Positions 16,975 to 27,734 of a DNA stretch of 64,000 nt are shown here, one piece after another. Within the stretch, counting starts at the first letter, position 1. Every line of letters starts with the position of its first letter. Location: the NCBI GenBank assembly GCA_046330395.1, contig JAXLSS010000007.1, forward strand, positions 1-64,000, written 5' to 3'. Source of the stretch: Ga0077560 sp046330395 (lineage in GTDB: Bacteria; Actinomycetota; Thermoleophilia; Miltoncostaeales; Miltoncostaeaceae). The notes beneath the pieces were generated by a model that was given only the letters and a program-made list of their open reading frames with translations, had not been told where the DNA came from and did no database searches. The translations under genes and the position numbers were made by a program.

Positions 16975-17827
16975 GTGAGATCACCGGAACCCCCACGAGG
17001 CTGCCGTATTCGGCCCAGCCTCCGTCGTAGTGGCTGGCGCGCGGATGCCCCGCCAGCTCTCGCAATGCGAACCATGTGTGCGAGCCGCGTTCGCCGACGC
17101 GGCTGTACACCACGCAATCCACGCGCGGCGCCGCGCCCTTGTGGGCGAACAGCTCGCGAAGCTCGTCGGTGGAGCGGAACGAGCCGTCCTCGTTGACCGT
17201 GTCGAACCACGGCACGTTGACCGACCCCGGGATGCGGCCCGGCACCTGCCCCTGCTCCTCCGGAAGGTGCGGCGGGGCCAGCATCTCGCCGCGGAACTCG
17301 GTGGGCGCGCGCACATCCACCAGCTGGGTGGTGGGGTCCTCCAGCAGCCGCAGCAGGGCGTCGCGGTGGGTGCGCAGGCGGTTGTCGCCGGGGGCCAGCG
17401 TGACGTCGGGCTGGGGGTTGGGCTGCACCACCGTGCGGGTGAGGCGCCGGCCCTGGATCTCCCACAGGCGCCGGCCGCCGTCCATGAGGCGCACGGCGTC
17501 GAAGCCCCGCAGGCGCAGCACCCAGTACGCGTACGCGGCGAACCAGTTGGCGTTGCTGCCGTACAGCACCACCCGCGTGTCGGGCCCCACGCCGGAGCGG
17601 CGCAGCAGCACCGCCAGGTCGTCGGCGCTCAGCGGGTCGCGGCGCTGCGGGTCGCGCAGCTCGTCCCGCCAGTGCCACGAGATGGCGCCGGGCAGGTGGC
17701 CGCGCGAGTAGGCGGTGGTGTCCTCGTCCACCTCCACCAGGCGGACGTCGGGGGCGCCGAGGTGCTGTTCCACCCAGTCGGTGCTGACAAGCGCCGCGCG
17801 CCCGGTGTCGACCCAACCGCCATGCAC
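16967..17827 (-). CDS. Two-domain rhodanese of the thiosulfate sulfurtransferase (CysA/SseA) type lacking the catalytic Cys
   Basis: 286 residues in two rhodanese domains, closely resembling mycobacterial CysA/SseA (LVSTDWVEQHL, WFAAYAYWVLRL, VPGRIPGSVNVPW, GERGSHTWFALREL). In that family the active-site loop starts with Cys (CRIGERSSHTW). Here the codon is AGC, giving YSRVGERGSHTW, so the persulfide-forming cysteine is Ser. Another Cys sits four residues earlier (DCVVYS). It may be non-catalytic, or use a different nucleophile. I chose the GTG at 17827 because TACGCT (17834-17839) lies six bases before it; an ATG at 17872 would add 15 residues. It overlaps the PEP mutase-like gene. Confidence 0.82.
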   Translation of the reverse strand: MHGGWVDTGRAALVSTDWVEQHLGAPDVRLVEVDEDTTAYSRGHLPGAISWHWRDELRDPQRRDPLSADDLAVLLRRSGVGPDTRVVLYGSNANWFAAYAYWVLRLRGFDAVRLMDGGRRLWEIQGRRLTRTVVQPNPQPDVTLAPGDNRLRTHRDALLRLLEDPTTQLVDVRAPTEFRGEMLAPPHLPEEQGQVPGRIPGSVNVPWFDTVNEDGSFRSTDELRELFAHKGAAPRVDCVVYSRVGERGSHTWFALRELAGHPRASHYDGGWAEYGSLVGVPVISHE

Positions 17828-17926
17828 ACCGTCAGCGTACGCCCGCGGGGGCGGGCGGGGAGGTCCGGTCACGGGGGACCACCGTCACCGGGTCCGGGGG
17901 GTGGCGTTGGGGGTAGCATGCGGCCG

Positions 17927-18337
17927 ATGCGTTCACGCCTGCGGTTCGTCGTCGCCCTCGGACTGGCCGCCGTCCTCGGTGGCTGGTTGCTCTACACCAG
18001 CATGGCCGGAAGCATGGAGACCTACTCCTCGCCGTCGGCGCTGGCGTCGATGGCCCCCGGCTCAACGGTGCGGCTGGACGGCATCGTGGATGAGGGCCTG
18101 CCCACCGACCCGCCCTCGGCGGCGCAATCCCCGGCGGGGCTGACGTTCACCATCCACGACAAGGGCAACCCCAAGTCCACCGTCCGCGTGCTGTACCGCG
18201 GCAAGGTCACCGACACCTTCAAGGTCGGGCGCGAGGTGGTCATCACCGGCACCCAGAGCGACGGCACCTTCGTGGCCCGCCGCGACTCGATGCTCACGCT
18301 GTGCCCGTCCAAGTTCAACGCGAAGCAGTCCAGCTGA
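17927..18337 (+). CDS. ccmE: Cytochrome c maturation protein CcmE (heme chaperone)
   Basis: 136 residues: a short cytoplasmic N-terminus, one signal-anchor helix (FVVALGLAAVLGGWLLY) and a periplasmic OB-fold domain (VRLDGIVDEG, FTIHDKG, VRVLYRGKVTDTF). CcmE carries heme covalently to the CcmF lyase. The usual heme-binding His motif is replaced by TLCPSKF, that is a Cys variant, as known in Desulfovibrio and some other groups. ATG at 17918 overlaps the -10-like TAGCAT (17914-17919), so I placed the start at the ATG seven bases after it. It is the first gene of ccmE-ccmF-ccmI. Confidence 0.88.
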   Translation: MRSRLRFVVALGLAAVLGGWLLYTSMAGSMETYSSPSALASMAPGSTVRLDGIVDEGLPTDPPSAAQSPAGLTFTIHDKGNPKSTVRVLYRGKVTDTFKVGREVVITGTQSDGTFVARRDSMLTLCPSKFNAKQSS

Positions 18338-18341
18338 CCTC

Positions 18342-20333
<1,992 letters not shown>

Positions 20334-20337
20334 TCGC

Positions 20338-20691
20338 ATGACCGTGCTGGTGATCGCGGTGGTGGTGGTGCTGTGCGCGGGGCTCGGCGTGCTCATCGCC
20401 TGGCCGCTGCTGCGCGCGTCCGTGGACGTGGCGCCCCCGTCGGTGGACGAGGCCCGGCGCGCCTCCGTGGACGACGACCTGCGCCAGACCCTGGCGTCCA
20501 TCCGCGAGATCGAGTTCGACCGTGAGGCCGGACACCTGTCGGACGCGGATTTCGCGACGCTGGACGCGCAGGAGCGGGCCCGCGCCGTGGCGCTGCTGCG
20601 CGAGCGTGATCGCCTGGCCGCCGGTGCCGAAAACCTCCCCGAGGCTACAGAACCGGCCGTGGCGGCCGATACCAGCCCGACCGACCCCTGA
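20338..20691 (+). CDS. CcmI-like cytochrome c biogenesis protein (short form)
   Basis: 117 residues: an N-terminal membrane helix (VLVIAVVVVLCAGLGVLIAWPLL) followed by a helical region (DDLRQTLASIREIEFDREAGHLSDADFATL). This matches the N-terminal part of CcmI/CycH, which recruits apocytochrome c. The TPR domain of full CcmI is absent. It starts four bases after ccmF and ends the operon. A weak hairpin (CCTCC/GGAGG, about 20699-20713) followed by TTTT could terminate transcription. Confidence 0.72.
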   Translation: MTVLVIAVVVVLCAGLGVLIAWPLLRASVDVAPPSVDEARRASVDDDLRQTLASIREIEFDREAGHLSDADFATLDAQERARAVALLRERDRLAAGAENLPEATEPAVAADTSPTDP

Positions 20692-20731
20692 CACGGGTCC
20701 TCCCCTGAGGAGGCTCTGTGGTTTTCGCGGG

Positions 20732-20896
20732 TTGACCATCGTCCGCGCGCACACGTAGAGTCACGCGCGGATCACGGCCCCGCCGCGTGCGGGGAGGGGC
20801 GTTGCAGCGTCGCCGGTTCGGGACCGCGCCGCCCGGAACGCCACTGACAGGGATGTCAGGGGCAGACCAAGGAGCCAAATCATCCGGCCGAAACGA
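20732..20896 (+). promoter_or_regulatory. Promoter and about 130-base leader of the M23 peptidase gene
   Basis: TTGACC (20732-20737), an 18-base spacer and TAGAGT (20756-20761) form a good sigma-70-type promoter. The transcript would carry a leader of about 130 bases, unusual in a region where many genes look leaderless. The leader contains the perfect hairpin CTGACA-GGGA-TGTCAG just before AAGGAG (20869-20874). Cell-wall hydrolase genes of actinobacteria often have c-di-AMP riboswitches here, but I could not match that motif. Confidence 0.55.
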
Positions 20897-21841
20897 TTGT
20901 CGGGCAGTCGCCCCACCGGACCTCGGAACGTCTGGTGGACGACCATCCTGGCGGTGGTGCTCACCGCACTCACGTCCTCCGCGGCACTCGCGGTGGACAT
21001 TCCCACCAGCCAGCCCACGTCGGCCGCGGCGCCCCCGCCGCCCGCAACGTCCTCGCAGCAACCGGCCCCAGCGGCCACCACCCCCGTCAGCACGCCGGCC
21101 ACCACCGGCCAGACCGGTGCCACGGCCACGCCCGCCGCCACGGTGATCGTGCTGAAGACGGGCTCCTTCGGCGCCTCCGTGCGCGACCTGCAGCGCGAGC
21201 TGCGCCGCCGCGGCTTCCGGTACATCCGGGTGGACGGGGCCTTCGGTCCCAGCACCCGCCGGGCCGTGCGCACCCTGCAGCGCCGCATGCACCTGGCGGT
21301 CACCGGCATCGCCGACCAGAAGCTGCTCAAGCGCCTGGGCATCCAGGTGTCCACCCCGGCCGCCGCCAACACCCCCGTCTCGGTGGGCGTGGCGCAGCCG
21401 GTCATCGTGAGCGGCGCCAAGTACCTCAAGACGTTCCCGGTGCTGGGCACCTACACCTACCAGGACGACTTCGGCGCGCCGCGGCACCAGGGCGCCCATG
21501 AGGGCAACGACATCATGTCGCCGCGCGGTAGCGCCGTCGTGGCCGTGGCCGACGGCACCATCAAGCGCATGACCCGCGTGGAGACCGGCCTGGGCGGCAT
21601 CTGGATCTGGCTCCAGGACACCGCGGGCAACGAGTACTACTACGCGCACCTCGACTCCATCGCCGCCGGCCTGCAGCCCGGCAGCGCGGTGAAGGCCGGT
21701 CAGGTCATCGGGGCGGTCGGCAACACCGGCGACGCCAGGTGGGGCGACACGCACCTGCACTTCGAGCTGCACCCCGGTGGGGGCGGCGCGGCGGATCCGT
21801 ATTCGGACCTTCGCGCGGTCGACCCGCACGTGGCCAAGTAG
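20897..21841 (+). CDS. Secreted M23-family peptidase with peptidoglycan-binding domain
   Basis: 314 residues: signal peptide (WWTTILAVVLTALTSSAALA), a Pro/Thr/Ala-rich linker, a PG_binding_1 domain (about residues 90-150, LQRELRRRGFRYIRVDGAFG) and a C-terminal LytM/M23 domain. Zn-binding residues are seen in HEGNDI and HLHFEL, with YYAHLDS between. It likely cuts or remodels peptidoglycan cross-links outside the cell. Start choice is uncertain. TTG at 20897 is the first accepted start, but AAGGAG lies 22 bases before it, and ATC at 20882 would sit 7 bases after the SD and complete a basic signal-peptide N-region. Confidence 0.85.
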   Translation: MSGSRPTGPRNVWWTTILAVVLTALTSSAALAVDIPTSQPTSAAAPPPPATSSQQPAPAATTPVSTPATTGQTGATATPAATVIVLKTGSFGASVRDLQRELRRRGFRYIRVDGAFGPSTRRAVRTLQRRMHLAVTGIADQKLLKRLGIQVSTPAAANTPVSVGVAQPVIVSGAKYLKTFPVLGTYTYQDDFGAPRHQGAHEGNDIMSPRGSAVVAVADGTIKRMTRVETGLGGIWIWLQDTAGNEYYYAHLDSIAAGLQPGSAVKAGQVIGAVGNTGDARWGDTHLHFELHPGGGGAADPYSDLRAVDPHVAK

Positions 21842-21901
21842 TCCGGCCTGGGTGGCGGGCGCGGCAGGAGTCCGCCCGCCACCCAGCGAACTCGCGTAGC
21901 G

Positions 21902-23104
21902 ATGCCCGCATCGCGATCACCCCTGCGCCGCGCCCGGCTGGCCGGCGCCGGGGCACTGGCGCTTCTGGGGGTGGTGAGCGGCCTGGCGGGTGCGCCGTCG
22001 CCCAGCGCCCAGAAGCAGAAGGTGGATTCCCGCCTGGCCACCACCCAGAAGCGGCTCGACGCAGCGCGCGGTCGTGAGCGGGTGCTCACCGGCCAGGTTG
22101 CCAACTACAACGCCCGCATCCGCGCCGTGCAGGCCAAGCTCACTCCGCTGGAGCGGCGCCTCACGGGCCTCAACGCCGAGGTGGCCACGCTGCGCGGCCG
22201 GCTGGCCCAGCTCACCGACACCCTCACCCGCGAGCAGAACGAACTGGCCACGGTGGTGATGCACCTGCGGCAGGCCCAGGGGGCGCTGGCCGAGCGCCTG
22301 CTGGCCATCTACCAGATGGGGGAACCCGACCCGGTGCTGTCGATGCTGTCCTCGGGCAGCATCACCGTACCTGATCGAGACCCAGAGCCTGCTGCAGCGC
22401 ATCGCCGAGCAGGACAAGTACCTGGTGAACGACGCCCGCGACACGGCCGACCGCGTGCGGCAGGTGCGCGACCGCCTGCAGGCCGCCCACGACGAGCTGC
22501 AGACCTCCACCACCCGTGCACAGGCGGCCGCGGCCGAGGTGCGCGCCGTCACCGACGACCTGCAGCAGCGCCGCGACTGGCTGGACGCCGTGCGCGCCGA
22601 CCGCCCGCCTGTTGTCGCACGTGCGCGGCGACCGCCGGCAGATCGAGGCCGAGGCCGCCGGCCTGCAGGCCGAGTCGGCGAAGCTGGCCGCCAAGATCAT
22701 CGCCGCCCAGAACAAGGGTCTGGTGATCGACAGCACCGTGTCGAGCTCCGGGATGATCTGGCCCGTGCAGGGCCCGCTCACCTCCGGGTTCGGGATGCGC
22801 TGGGGACGCATGCACGAGGGCATCGACATCGCCGTGCCCTCGGGCACACCGGTGGTGGCCGCCGCGCCGGGCGGTGATCTACGCGGGCTGGGAGGGCGGC
22901 TACGGCAACCTGGTGGTGATCGACCACGGCGACGGCGTGGCCGGCCTGCAGCCTGACGGCGCGTGGACGTCAGCGTGGGCCAGCACGTGAAGCTCAGGGG
23001 GCAGGTGATCCCCACTCCGACAGCACCGACCCTCCACCGGGCCCCACGTGCGCTTCGAGGTGCGCATCAACGGGTCCGCCGTGAACCCGCTGCCGTACCT
23101 CTAG
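21902..23104 (+). pseudogene. Coiled-coil M23 peptidase (EnvC/NlpD-like), broken by several frameshifts
   Basis: The translation moves through frames to give one coherent protein. It starts at the ATG at 21902 with a signal peptide and long coiled coil (RLDAARGRERVLTGQVA, LRQAQGALAERLLAIYQ). A second coiled coil in another frame follows from about 22368 (LIETQSLLQRIAEQDKYL), then a third frame from about 22605 (DRRQIEAEAAGLQ). The M23 domain follows (TSGFGMRWGRMHEGIDIAVPSG), with later pieces in yet other frames (VIYAGWEGGYGNLVVIDHG; VDVSVGQHVKLRGQVI; HVRFEVRINGSAVNPLPYL). At least five or six indels are needed. In intact form it would be a peptidoglycan hydrolase or amidase activator. Sequencing error and real decay are both possible. 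Confidence 0.75.
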
Positions 23105-23782
23105 GAGCCGCCGGCCAGGGCCGCCGCGCGGCCCAGCACGTCCTCCAGCATCGCGGGCGTGAGCCGGCCCGTGAACGTGTTCTGCTGGCTGGGGTGGTAG
23201 CTGCCCAGGAGGTGCCGGCCGCCCACCCGCGCCTCGGCGCCGTGCCCGAACCGCGGTTTCGGGCGCACCGGATGGCCCATCGCGGCGAACGCGGCCAGCG
23301 TGGCATCCCACGCCAGGGCGCCCAGCGCCACCACCACCGCGGCGGGCACCACCCGCAGCTCCTGCACCAGGTGGGGCAGGCAGGTGGCGCGCTCCTGGGG
23401 CGTGGGGCGGTTCTGGGGCGGGGCGCAGTGCACCGCCGCGGTCATGCGGCACCCGATCAGCCGCAGGCCGTCCTCGCGGTGCACGGACGTGGGCTGGCTG
23501 GCCAGGCCCACGGCGTGCTGGCGGCCACCAGCACGTCGGCGCTGCGGTCGCCGGTGAACACACGCCCCGTGCGGTTGGCGCCATGGGCGGCGGGAGCCAG
23601 ACCCACCACCAGGATGCGGGCGTCGTGGGGCCCGAACCCGGGCACCGGGCCGCCCCAGTAGGTCTCGTCCATGAAGGCCAGCGCCGCTCGCGGGCCACGG
23701 TGCGGCACCACTCCAACAGGCGCGGGCACGCCCGGCAGTCCACCACGCTGCGGTCCAGCGCGTGCATCTGGCGGGCCGTCAC
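23101..23782 (-). pseudogene. Uracil-DNA glycosylase (UdgB, family 5), frameshifted
   Basis: The GTG at 23782 (GTGA overlap with the hydrolase stop) begins MTARQMHALDRSVVDCRACPR-type sequence with the iron-sulfur cysteines (DCRACPRLLEWC). Other frames continue with WGGPVPGFGPHDARILVVGL and APAAHGANRTGRVFTGDRS, then GLASQPTSVHREDGLRL, CAPPQNRPTPQE and GSYHPSQQNTFTGRLTPAML. This is the order and motif set of actinobacterial family 5 uracil-DNA glycosylases, which remove uracil and other deaminated bases. At least two frameshifts separate the pieces (near 23690 and 23510). Base excision would be lost unless these are assembly errors. Confidence 0.78.
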
Positions 23783-24421
23783 AGGTGGGCCGCCAGGAAC
23801 GCCACCGTGTCGGCCATCACCCCCGGATCGTGCTGCAGGCTGCGGTGATGCCCGCCCAGCACCACCCGCAGCCGCTTGGGCTGGTGGGTGCGCTGCATCA
23901 GGTCCATCGTCGCCCCCCAGGGCACCACCTCGTCCCCGGTGGCATGCCAGTACCCCCTGGCGATGCCGTCGGCCCGTGACACCGCCGGGGCCACCTCCAG
24001 GGATGCCGCCCAGGCGCCGGCGCGCGTGGACAGTGGACCCGCCTGGGCCGGGCAGATGGCCACCACGGCGGCCACGCCGGGCGCACGCACGGCGGCGTGC
24101 AACGCCAGGGAACCCGCCCATGGAGCTGCCGCGCGAGCTTCGGGCGCGCCGGTGGCCCATCGCGCGGAGCCGCTCCAGCACCCGCACCACGTCGTCCAAC
24201 AGCGGGCCCATGCCGCCGCCGGTGTCGCCGTGGCCGCGCAGGTCCATCAGCGCGGCGCCCAGGCCCGCCGCCACGCACAGCTCGGCGAAGTCGGTGTGAT
24301 GGTGCATGGTGCTGCCCAGGCCGTGCAGGCCCAGCACCAGCGGCGTGCCCTCGGGGGCCGCCCAGTGGCGCACCCGCAGTGGCAGCCCGTCGGCCGCCGG
24401 CACGCTGAGGGTCTGGGACAT
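23779..24421 (-). pseudogene. Alpha/beta hydrolase, frameshifted near the nucleophile
   Basis: MSQTLSVPAADGLPLRVRHW begins at an ATG with TACGCT seven bases upstream (24429-24434). The N-terminal part has LGLHGLGSTMHHH (oxyanion region) and LMDLRGHGDT. The nucleophile elbow GSSMGG is followed by a one-base shift near 24115, after which the frame continues LHAAVRAPGVAAVVAICPAQ and ends with the catalytic His region LGGHHRSLQHDP. Length (about 213 residues) is normal for a small esterase or lipase. It would be co-transcribed with the glycosylase gene. Confidence 0.75.
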
Positions 24422-24497
24422 CGACGGCAGCGTAGCCAACCCGCCCGATCGGCCGGTTCGCCCGCGGTTCCGCCTCTGGTACCGTCCCGCGTCGCCG

Positions 24498-25799
24498 ATG
24501 CTGCCCCTCCACGACGTCCTTCCGCCCTCGGCCACGGTCACCCCCGAGGGTCACCTGGCGGTGGGTGGGTGCGACCTGGTGGCGCTGGCCGAGGAGCACG
24601 GCACGCCGCTGGTGGTGTACGACGAGGCGGCCATCCGCGCCGCGGCGCGGGCCTACCTGGACGCCATGGCCCGGCATGCCCCGGGCGGCGAGGTGGTGTA
24701 CGCCAGCAAGGCCTACTACGGCCAGGGCGTGCTGCGCGCGTTGTGCGAGGAGGGGCTGTCGGTGGACGCCGCCTCGGGCGGCGAGCTGTACGCCGCCCTG
24801 CGCGCGGGCTTTCCGCCGGAACGCATCCACATGCACGGCAACAACAAGGACGCCCGGGAGCTGGGCGAGGCCCTGGACGCCCGAGTGGGCACCGTGGTGG
24901 TGGACGGGCTCGACGAGATCACGCTGCTGGAACGGCTGGCGGCGGAGCGCGGCGTGGTGCAGCGGGTGCTGCTGCGGCTGGCCCCGGGGGTCAACCCGGA
25001 CACCCACGCGCACATCGCCACCGGGCAGCTGGACACCAAGTTCGGCTTCCCGCTGGTGGGGGGCATCGCGGAGGCGGGCATCGCCGCCGTGCGGGCCTCA
25101 CCGCACCTGCGCTTGGAGGGCGTGCACGCGCACCTGGGCTCCCAGCTGTACGACCTGTCGGTGTTCGCGGAGGCGGCCGAGGTGCTGGCCGCGTTCGTGG
25201 CGGCACTGGGCGGCGAGGACATCGGCACCGTGGACATCGGCGGAGGGCTGGGGATCGCGTACACGGCGCACGACCGCCCGCCGGCCATCGCCGATTTCTG
25301 CGAGGCGGTGAGCACGGCGGTGTTCGAGGCGTGGGACCGGCACGGCCTCGCCGCGCCGCGCATCGTGGTGGAGCCGGGCCGGTCCGTCGTGGGGCGGGCC
25401 GGGGTGGTGCTGTACCGCGTGGGTGGGGTGAAGGAGATCCCCGGCGTGCGCACCTACGTGTCGGTGGACGGCGGCATGAGCGACCTGTTGCGGCCCGCCC
25501 TGTACGGCGCGGTGTACGAACCGCTGCTGGCCAACCGCGCGCAGGACGAGCCCGCGGGCCGGTTCCGGGTGGTGGGCAAGCACTGCGAGAGCGGCGACGT
25601 GCTGGTGGCCGACGCCCATCTCCCGCACCCGGAGGTGGGGGATGTGGTGTGCCTGCCCGCCGCCGGGGCGTACGGTGTGACCATGGCCAGCAACTACAAC
25701 GGACAGCCCCGCCCCGCGGTGCTGTTCGTGGGCGATGGCCGGGCGCGGGTGGTGACGCGCCGCGAGACCTACGCGGACATCATCGCGAGGGACACCTGA
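24498..25799 (+). CDS. lysA: Diaminopimelate decarboxylase
   Basis: 433-residue PLP enzyme of fold type III that converts meso-diaminopimelate to L-lysine. The PLP lysine lies in VVYASKAYYGQG; other landmarks are HAHLGSQ, DIGGGLGIAY, VVEPGRSVVGRAG, the partner-site Cys motif GKHCESGDVL and AAGAYGVTMAS. The ATG at 24498 has TACCGT 12 bases upstream (24480-24485), giving a very short leader, divergent from the hydrolase promoter. It is followed 17 bases later by thrB. Because MurE here appears to use meso-DAP, lysA and the wall cluster draw on the same pool. Confidence 0.93.
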   Translation: MLPLHDVLPPSATVTPEGHLAVGGCDLVALAEEHGTPLVVYDEAAIRAAARAYLDAMARHAPGGEVVYASKAYYGQGVLRALCEEGLSVDAASGGELYAALRAGFPPERIHMHGNNKDARELGEALDARVGTVVVDGLDEITLLERLAAERGVVQRVLLRLAPGVNPDTHAHIATGQLDTKFGFPLVGGIAEAGIAAVRASPHLRLEGVHAHLGSQLYDLSVFAEAAEVLAAFVAALGGEDIGTVDIGGGLGIAYTAHDRPPAIADFCEAVSTAVFEAWDRHGLAAPRIVVEPGRSVVGRAGVVLYRVGGVKEIPGVRTYVSVDGGMSDLLRPALYGAVYEPLLANRAQDEPAGRFRVVGKHCESGDVLVADAHLPHPEVGDVVCLPAAGAYGVTMASNYNGQPRPAVLFVGDGRARVVTRRETYADIIARDT

Positions 25800-25816
25800 C
25801 CGAGGGGGATCGTTCG

Positions 25817-26752
25817 ATGTCCGAAACGCTGGTGGTGAGCGCGCCGGCCACCTCGGCCAACCTGGGACCCGGCTTCGACACGCTGGCCGTGGCGCTGGAC
25901 CTCTCCAACGCGGTGGTCATCACGCGGCGGCCGGGGCCGCTGACCGTGCGGGTCACCGGCGAGGGCTCCGGGGAGGTGCCGGAGACCGCCGACAACCTGG
26001 TGTGCCGCGCCATGGCCATGGGCCTGGGCGAGCTGGACGGCCTGGACGTGGAGTGCCGCAACCGCATCCCCCTGGGCCGCGGGCTGGGGTCATCGGCCGC
26101 GGCGGTGTGCGCGGGGCTGGTGGCCGCCAACGCCCTGGGCTCGCTGCGCTGGAGCCCCGCCGACATCCTGGGCCGCGCCGCCGAGCTGGAGGGCCACGCC
26201 GACAACGCCGCCGCCTGCCTGGACGGGGGCCTGGTGGCCGTGGGCCCCACGGGCATGCCGGCCCACATCGCGCCGCCCGCCGAGCTGGTGTTCGTGGCCG
26301 CCATCCCGGGGGAGCGGGTGTCCACCGAGATGGCCCGCAAGACCCTGCCCGCCACCGTGTCCATGGAGGACGCCGCCGCCACCGTCTCGTCGGCCATCGC
26401 CCTCACCCTGGCGCTGCGCGATGGGCGCCTGCACCGCGTGGCCGCGGCGCTGGACGACCGCCTGCACGAGCCGCACCGCGCACCGCTGATCCCCGGCATC
26501 GACGTGCTGCGGGGGCTCACGGGCACCCACGGGTGCCTGGGCGTCACCATCTCCGGCAGCGGCCCCACCGTGCTGCTGTGGTGCCGGGCCGACGACGCCG
26601 AGGACCTGGCGGCGGCCGCCGGCCGGGCGATGACCGGCGCGGGTCACGCGGACGTGCGAATGCGGGTGTCCCGAATGGCCCCCACCGGCGTGCGGGCGCG
26701 CTGGACCGGCGGCACGGGCAGCGAGACCCGGCTGGAACGGTCCATCGGCTGA
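25817..26752 (+). CDS. thrB: Homoserine kinase
   Basis: 311-residue GHMP kinase that phosphorylates L-homoserine in threonine synthesis. The substrate-side motif SAPATSANLGPGFDTL opens the protein, and the ATP loop PLGRGLGSSAAAV follows at about residue 85. The C-terminal GHMP motif ISGSGPTVLLW is intact. Length is typical. A purine-rich GAGGGGGAT precedes the ATG by about 7 bases. It forms a lysA-thrB pair; homoserine dehydrogenase and threonine synthase, often between them in actinobacteria, are missing here. Confidence 0.93.
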   Translation: MSETLVVSAPATSANLGPGFDTLAVALDLSNAVVITRRPGPLTVRVTGEGSGEVPETADNLVCRAMAMGLGELDGLDVECRNRIPLGRGLGSSAAAVCAGLVAANALGSLRWSPADILGRAAELEGHADNAAACLDGGLVAVGPTGMPAHIAPPAELVFVAAIPGERVSTEMARKTLPATVSMEDAAATVSSAIALTLALRDGRLHRVAAALDDRLHEPHRAPLIPGIDVLRGLTGTHGCLGVTISGSGPTVLLWCRADDAEDLAAAAGRAMTGAGHADVRMRVSRMAPTGVRARWTGGTGSETRLERSIG

Positions 26753-26762
26753 GCACCGGGGC

Positions 26763-27680
26763 CTACTTCGGGACGTCGAACCAGTGCATGGCCTCGCCGG
26801 TGAGCATGGCCTCGGTCATGGTCAGCACCGCGCGCATGAATGCCACGTCGTGCACCCTGAACACGCTGGCACCCCGCAGCCGGCACCAGGCCACCGCCGC
26901 CGCGGTGGGCGCCAGGCGATCCTGGGCCTGCAGGCCGGTCACCGCCCCCAGCACCTTCTTGTTGCCCGCCGGCACGAACACGGGGCGCCCCAGGGCGACC
27001 ACCTCGTGGATGCGGTGCAGCAGCTCCAGATCCTGGGCGGGTGACTTGCCAAGCCCCACGCCCGGATCCACCACCACGCGCTCCCGGGGGATGCCAGCGG
27101 TCTCCGCGGCCGCCAGCGCCTCCCGGCCCCAGTCGCACACCGCCCGGGGCACGTCCACCTCGGGAAAGGTGCGGGGCCGCACCTTGGGGGTGCCGAAGAA
27201 GTGCGTCAACACCACGCCCACGCCGGTCGCCGCGGCCACACGGCGCATCTCCGGGTCGCGTAGGCCCGTGGGGTCGTTCAGCAGCACGGCGCCGGCGTCG
27301 ATGGCCGCGGCGGCCACGGCGGGCTTGAAGGTGTCCACGGCCACCGGGACGTCCAGCACTCGCACCAGCCGCTCGATCACCGGCACCACGCGCTCGGCCT
27401 CCACCCGCGGGTCGGTGCGGGGCGAGAAGCGCAGCGACTCGCCGCCCACCTCCACCACGTCGGCACCCGCGGCGGCCAGGCGTTCGCCGTGCTCAACCGA
27501 TCGCGGGGTGCCGAAATGCCTGCCCTCATCGGTGAACGAGTCGGGCGTGGCGTTGACGATGCCCACCAGCCGTCCCCGGCCGCAGTCGATGCGCCCGCCG
27601 GGGTGCACCCACCAGCGCCGGTCGTCCGGGAGGGCGCTCAACGAATCGTCAAGTGTGCGGTGCGGCGGCCGATCGCCCAT
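26763..27680 (-). CDS. folP: Dihydropteroate synthase
   Basis: 305-residue TIM-barrel enzyme joining p-aminobenzoate to the pterin pyrophosphate in folate synthesis. The first signature reads GIVNATPDSFTDEGRH; the loop GGESLRFS replaces the usual GGES-TRPG. VDTFKPAVA, LLNDPTG, VVDPGVGLGK and PAGNKKVLG mark the pterin-binding site. The loop change is unusual, and a second FolP-like paralogue with altered function cannot be excluded. TAGCAT nine bases before the ATG (27690-27695) suggests near-leaderless transcription. It is convergent with thrB with only 10 bases between. Confidence 0.85.
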   Translation of the reverse strand: MGDRPPHRTLDDSLSALPDDRRWWVHPGGRIDCGRGRLVGIVNATPDSFTDEGRHFGTPRSVEHGERLAAAGADVVEVGGESLRFSPRTDPRVEAERVVPVIERLVRVLDVPVAVDTFKPAVAAAAIDAGAVLLNDPTGLRDPEMRRVAAATGVGVVLTHFFGTPKVRPRTFPEVDVPRAVCDWGREALAAAETAGIPRERVVVDPGVGLGKSPAQDLELLHRIHEVVALGRPVFVPAGNKKVLGAVTGLQAQDRLAPTAAAVAWCRLRGASVFRVHDVAFMRAVLTMTEAMLTGEAMHWFDVPK

Positions 27681-27734
27681 CGGGAGCCGATGCTACCGGG
27701 ACCGTGACAACCGTTTCCGGTGATCTTCCCCGGC

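Noticed and set aside
17828..17872. ATG at 17872 as the start of the rhodanese gene
   Set aside because: The first 15 codons would cover the -10-like TACGCT; the GTG at 17827 has leaderless spacing, and family proteins begin near there.
20762..20896. c-di-AMP (ydaO-type) riboswitch ahead of the M23 peptidase
   Set aside because: Context fits, but I could not find the conserved core sequences. Only a long leader with a hairpin is supported.
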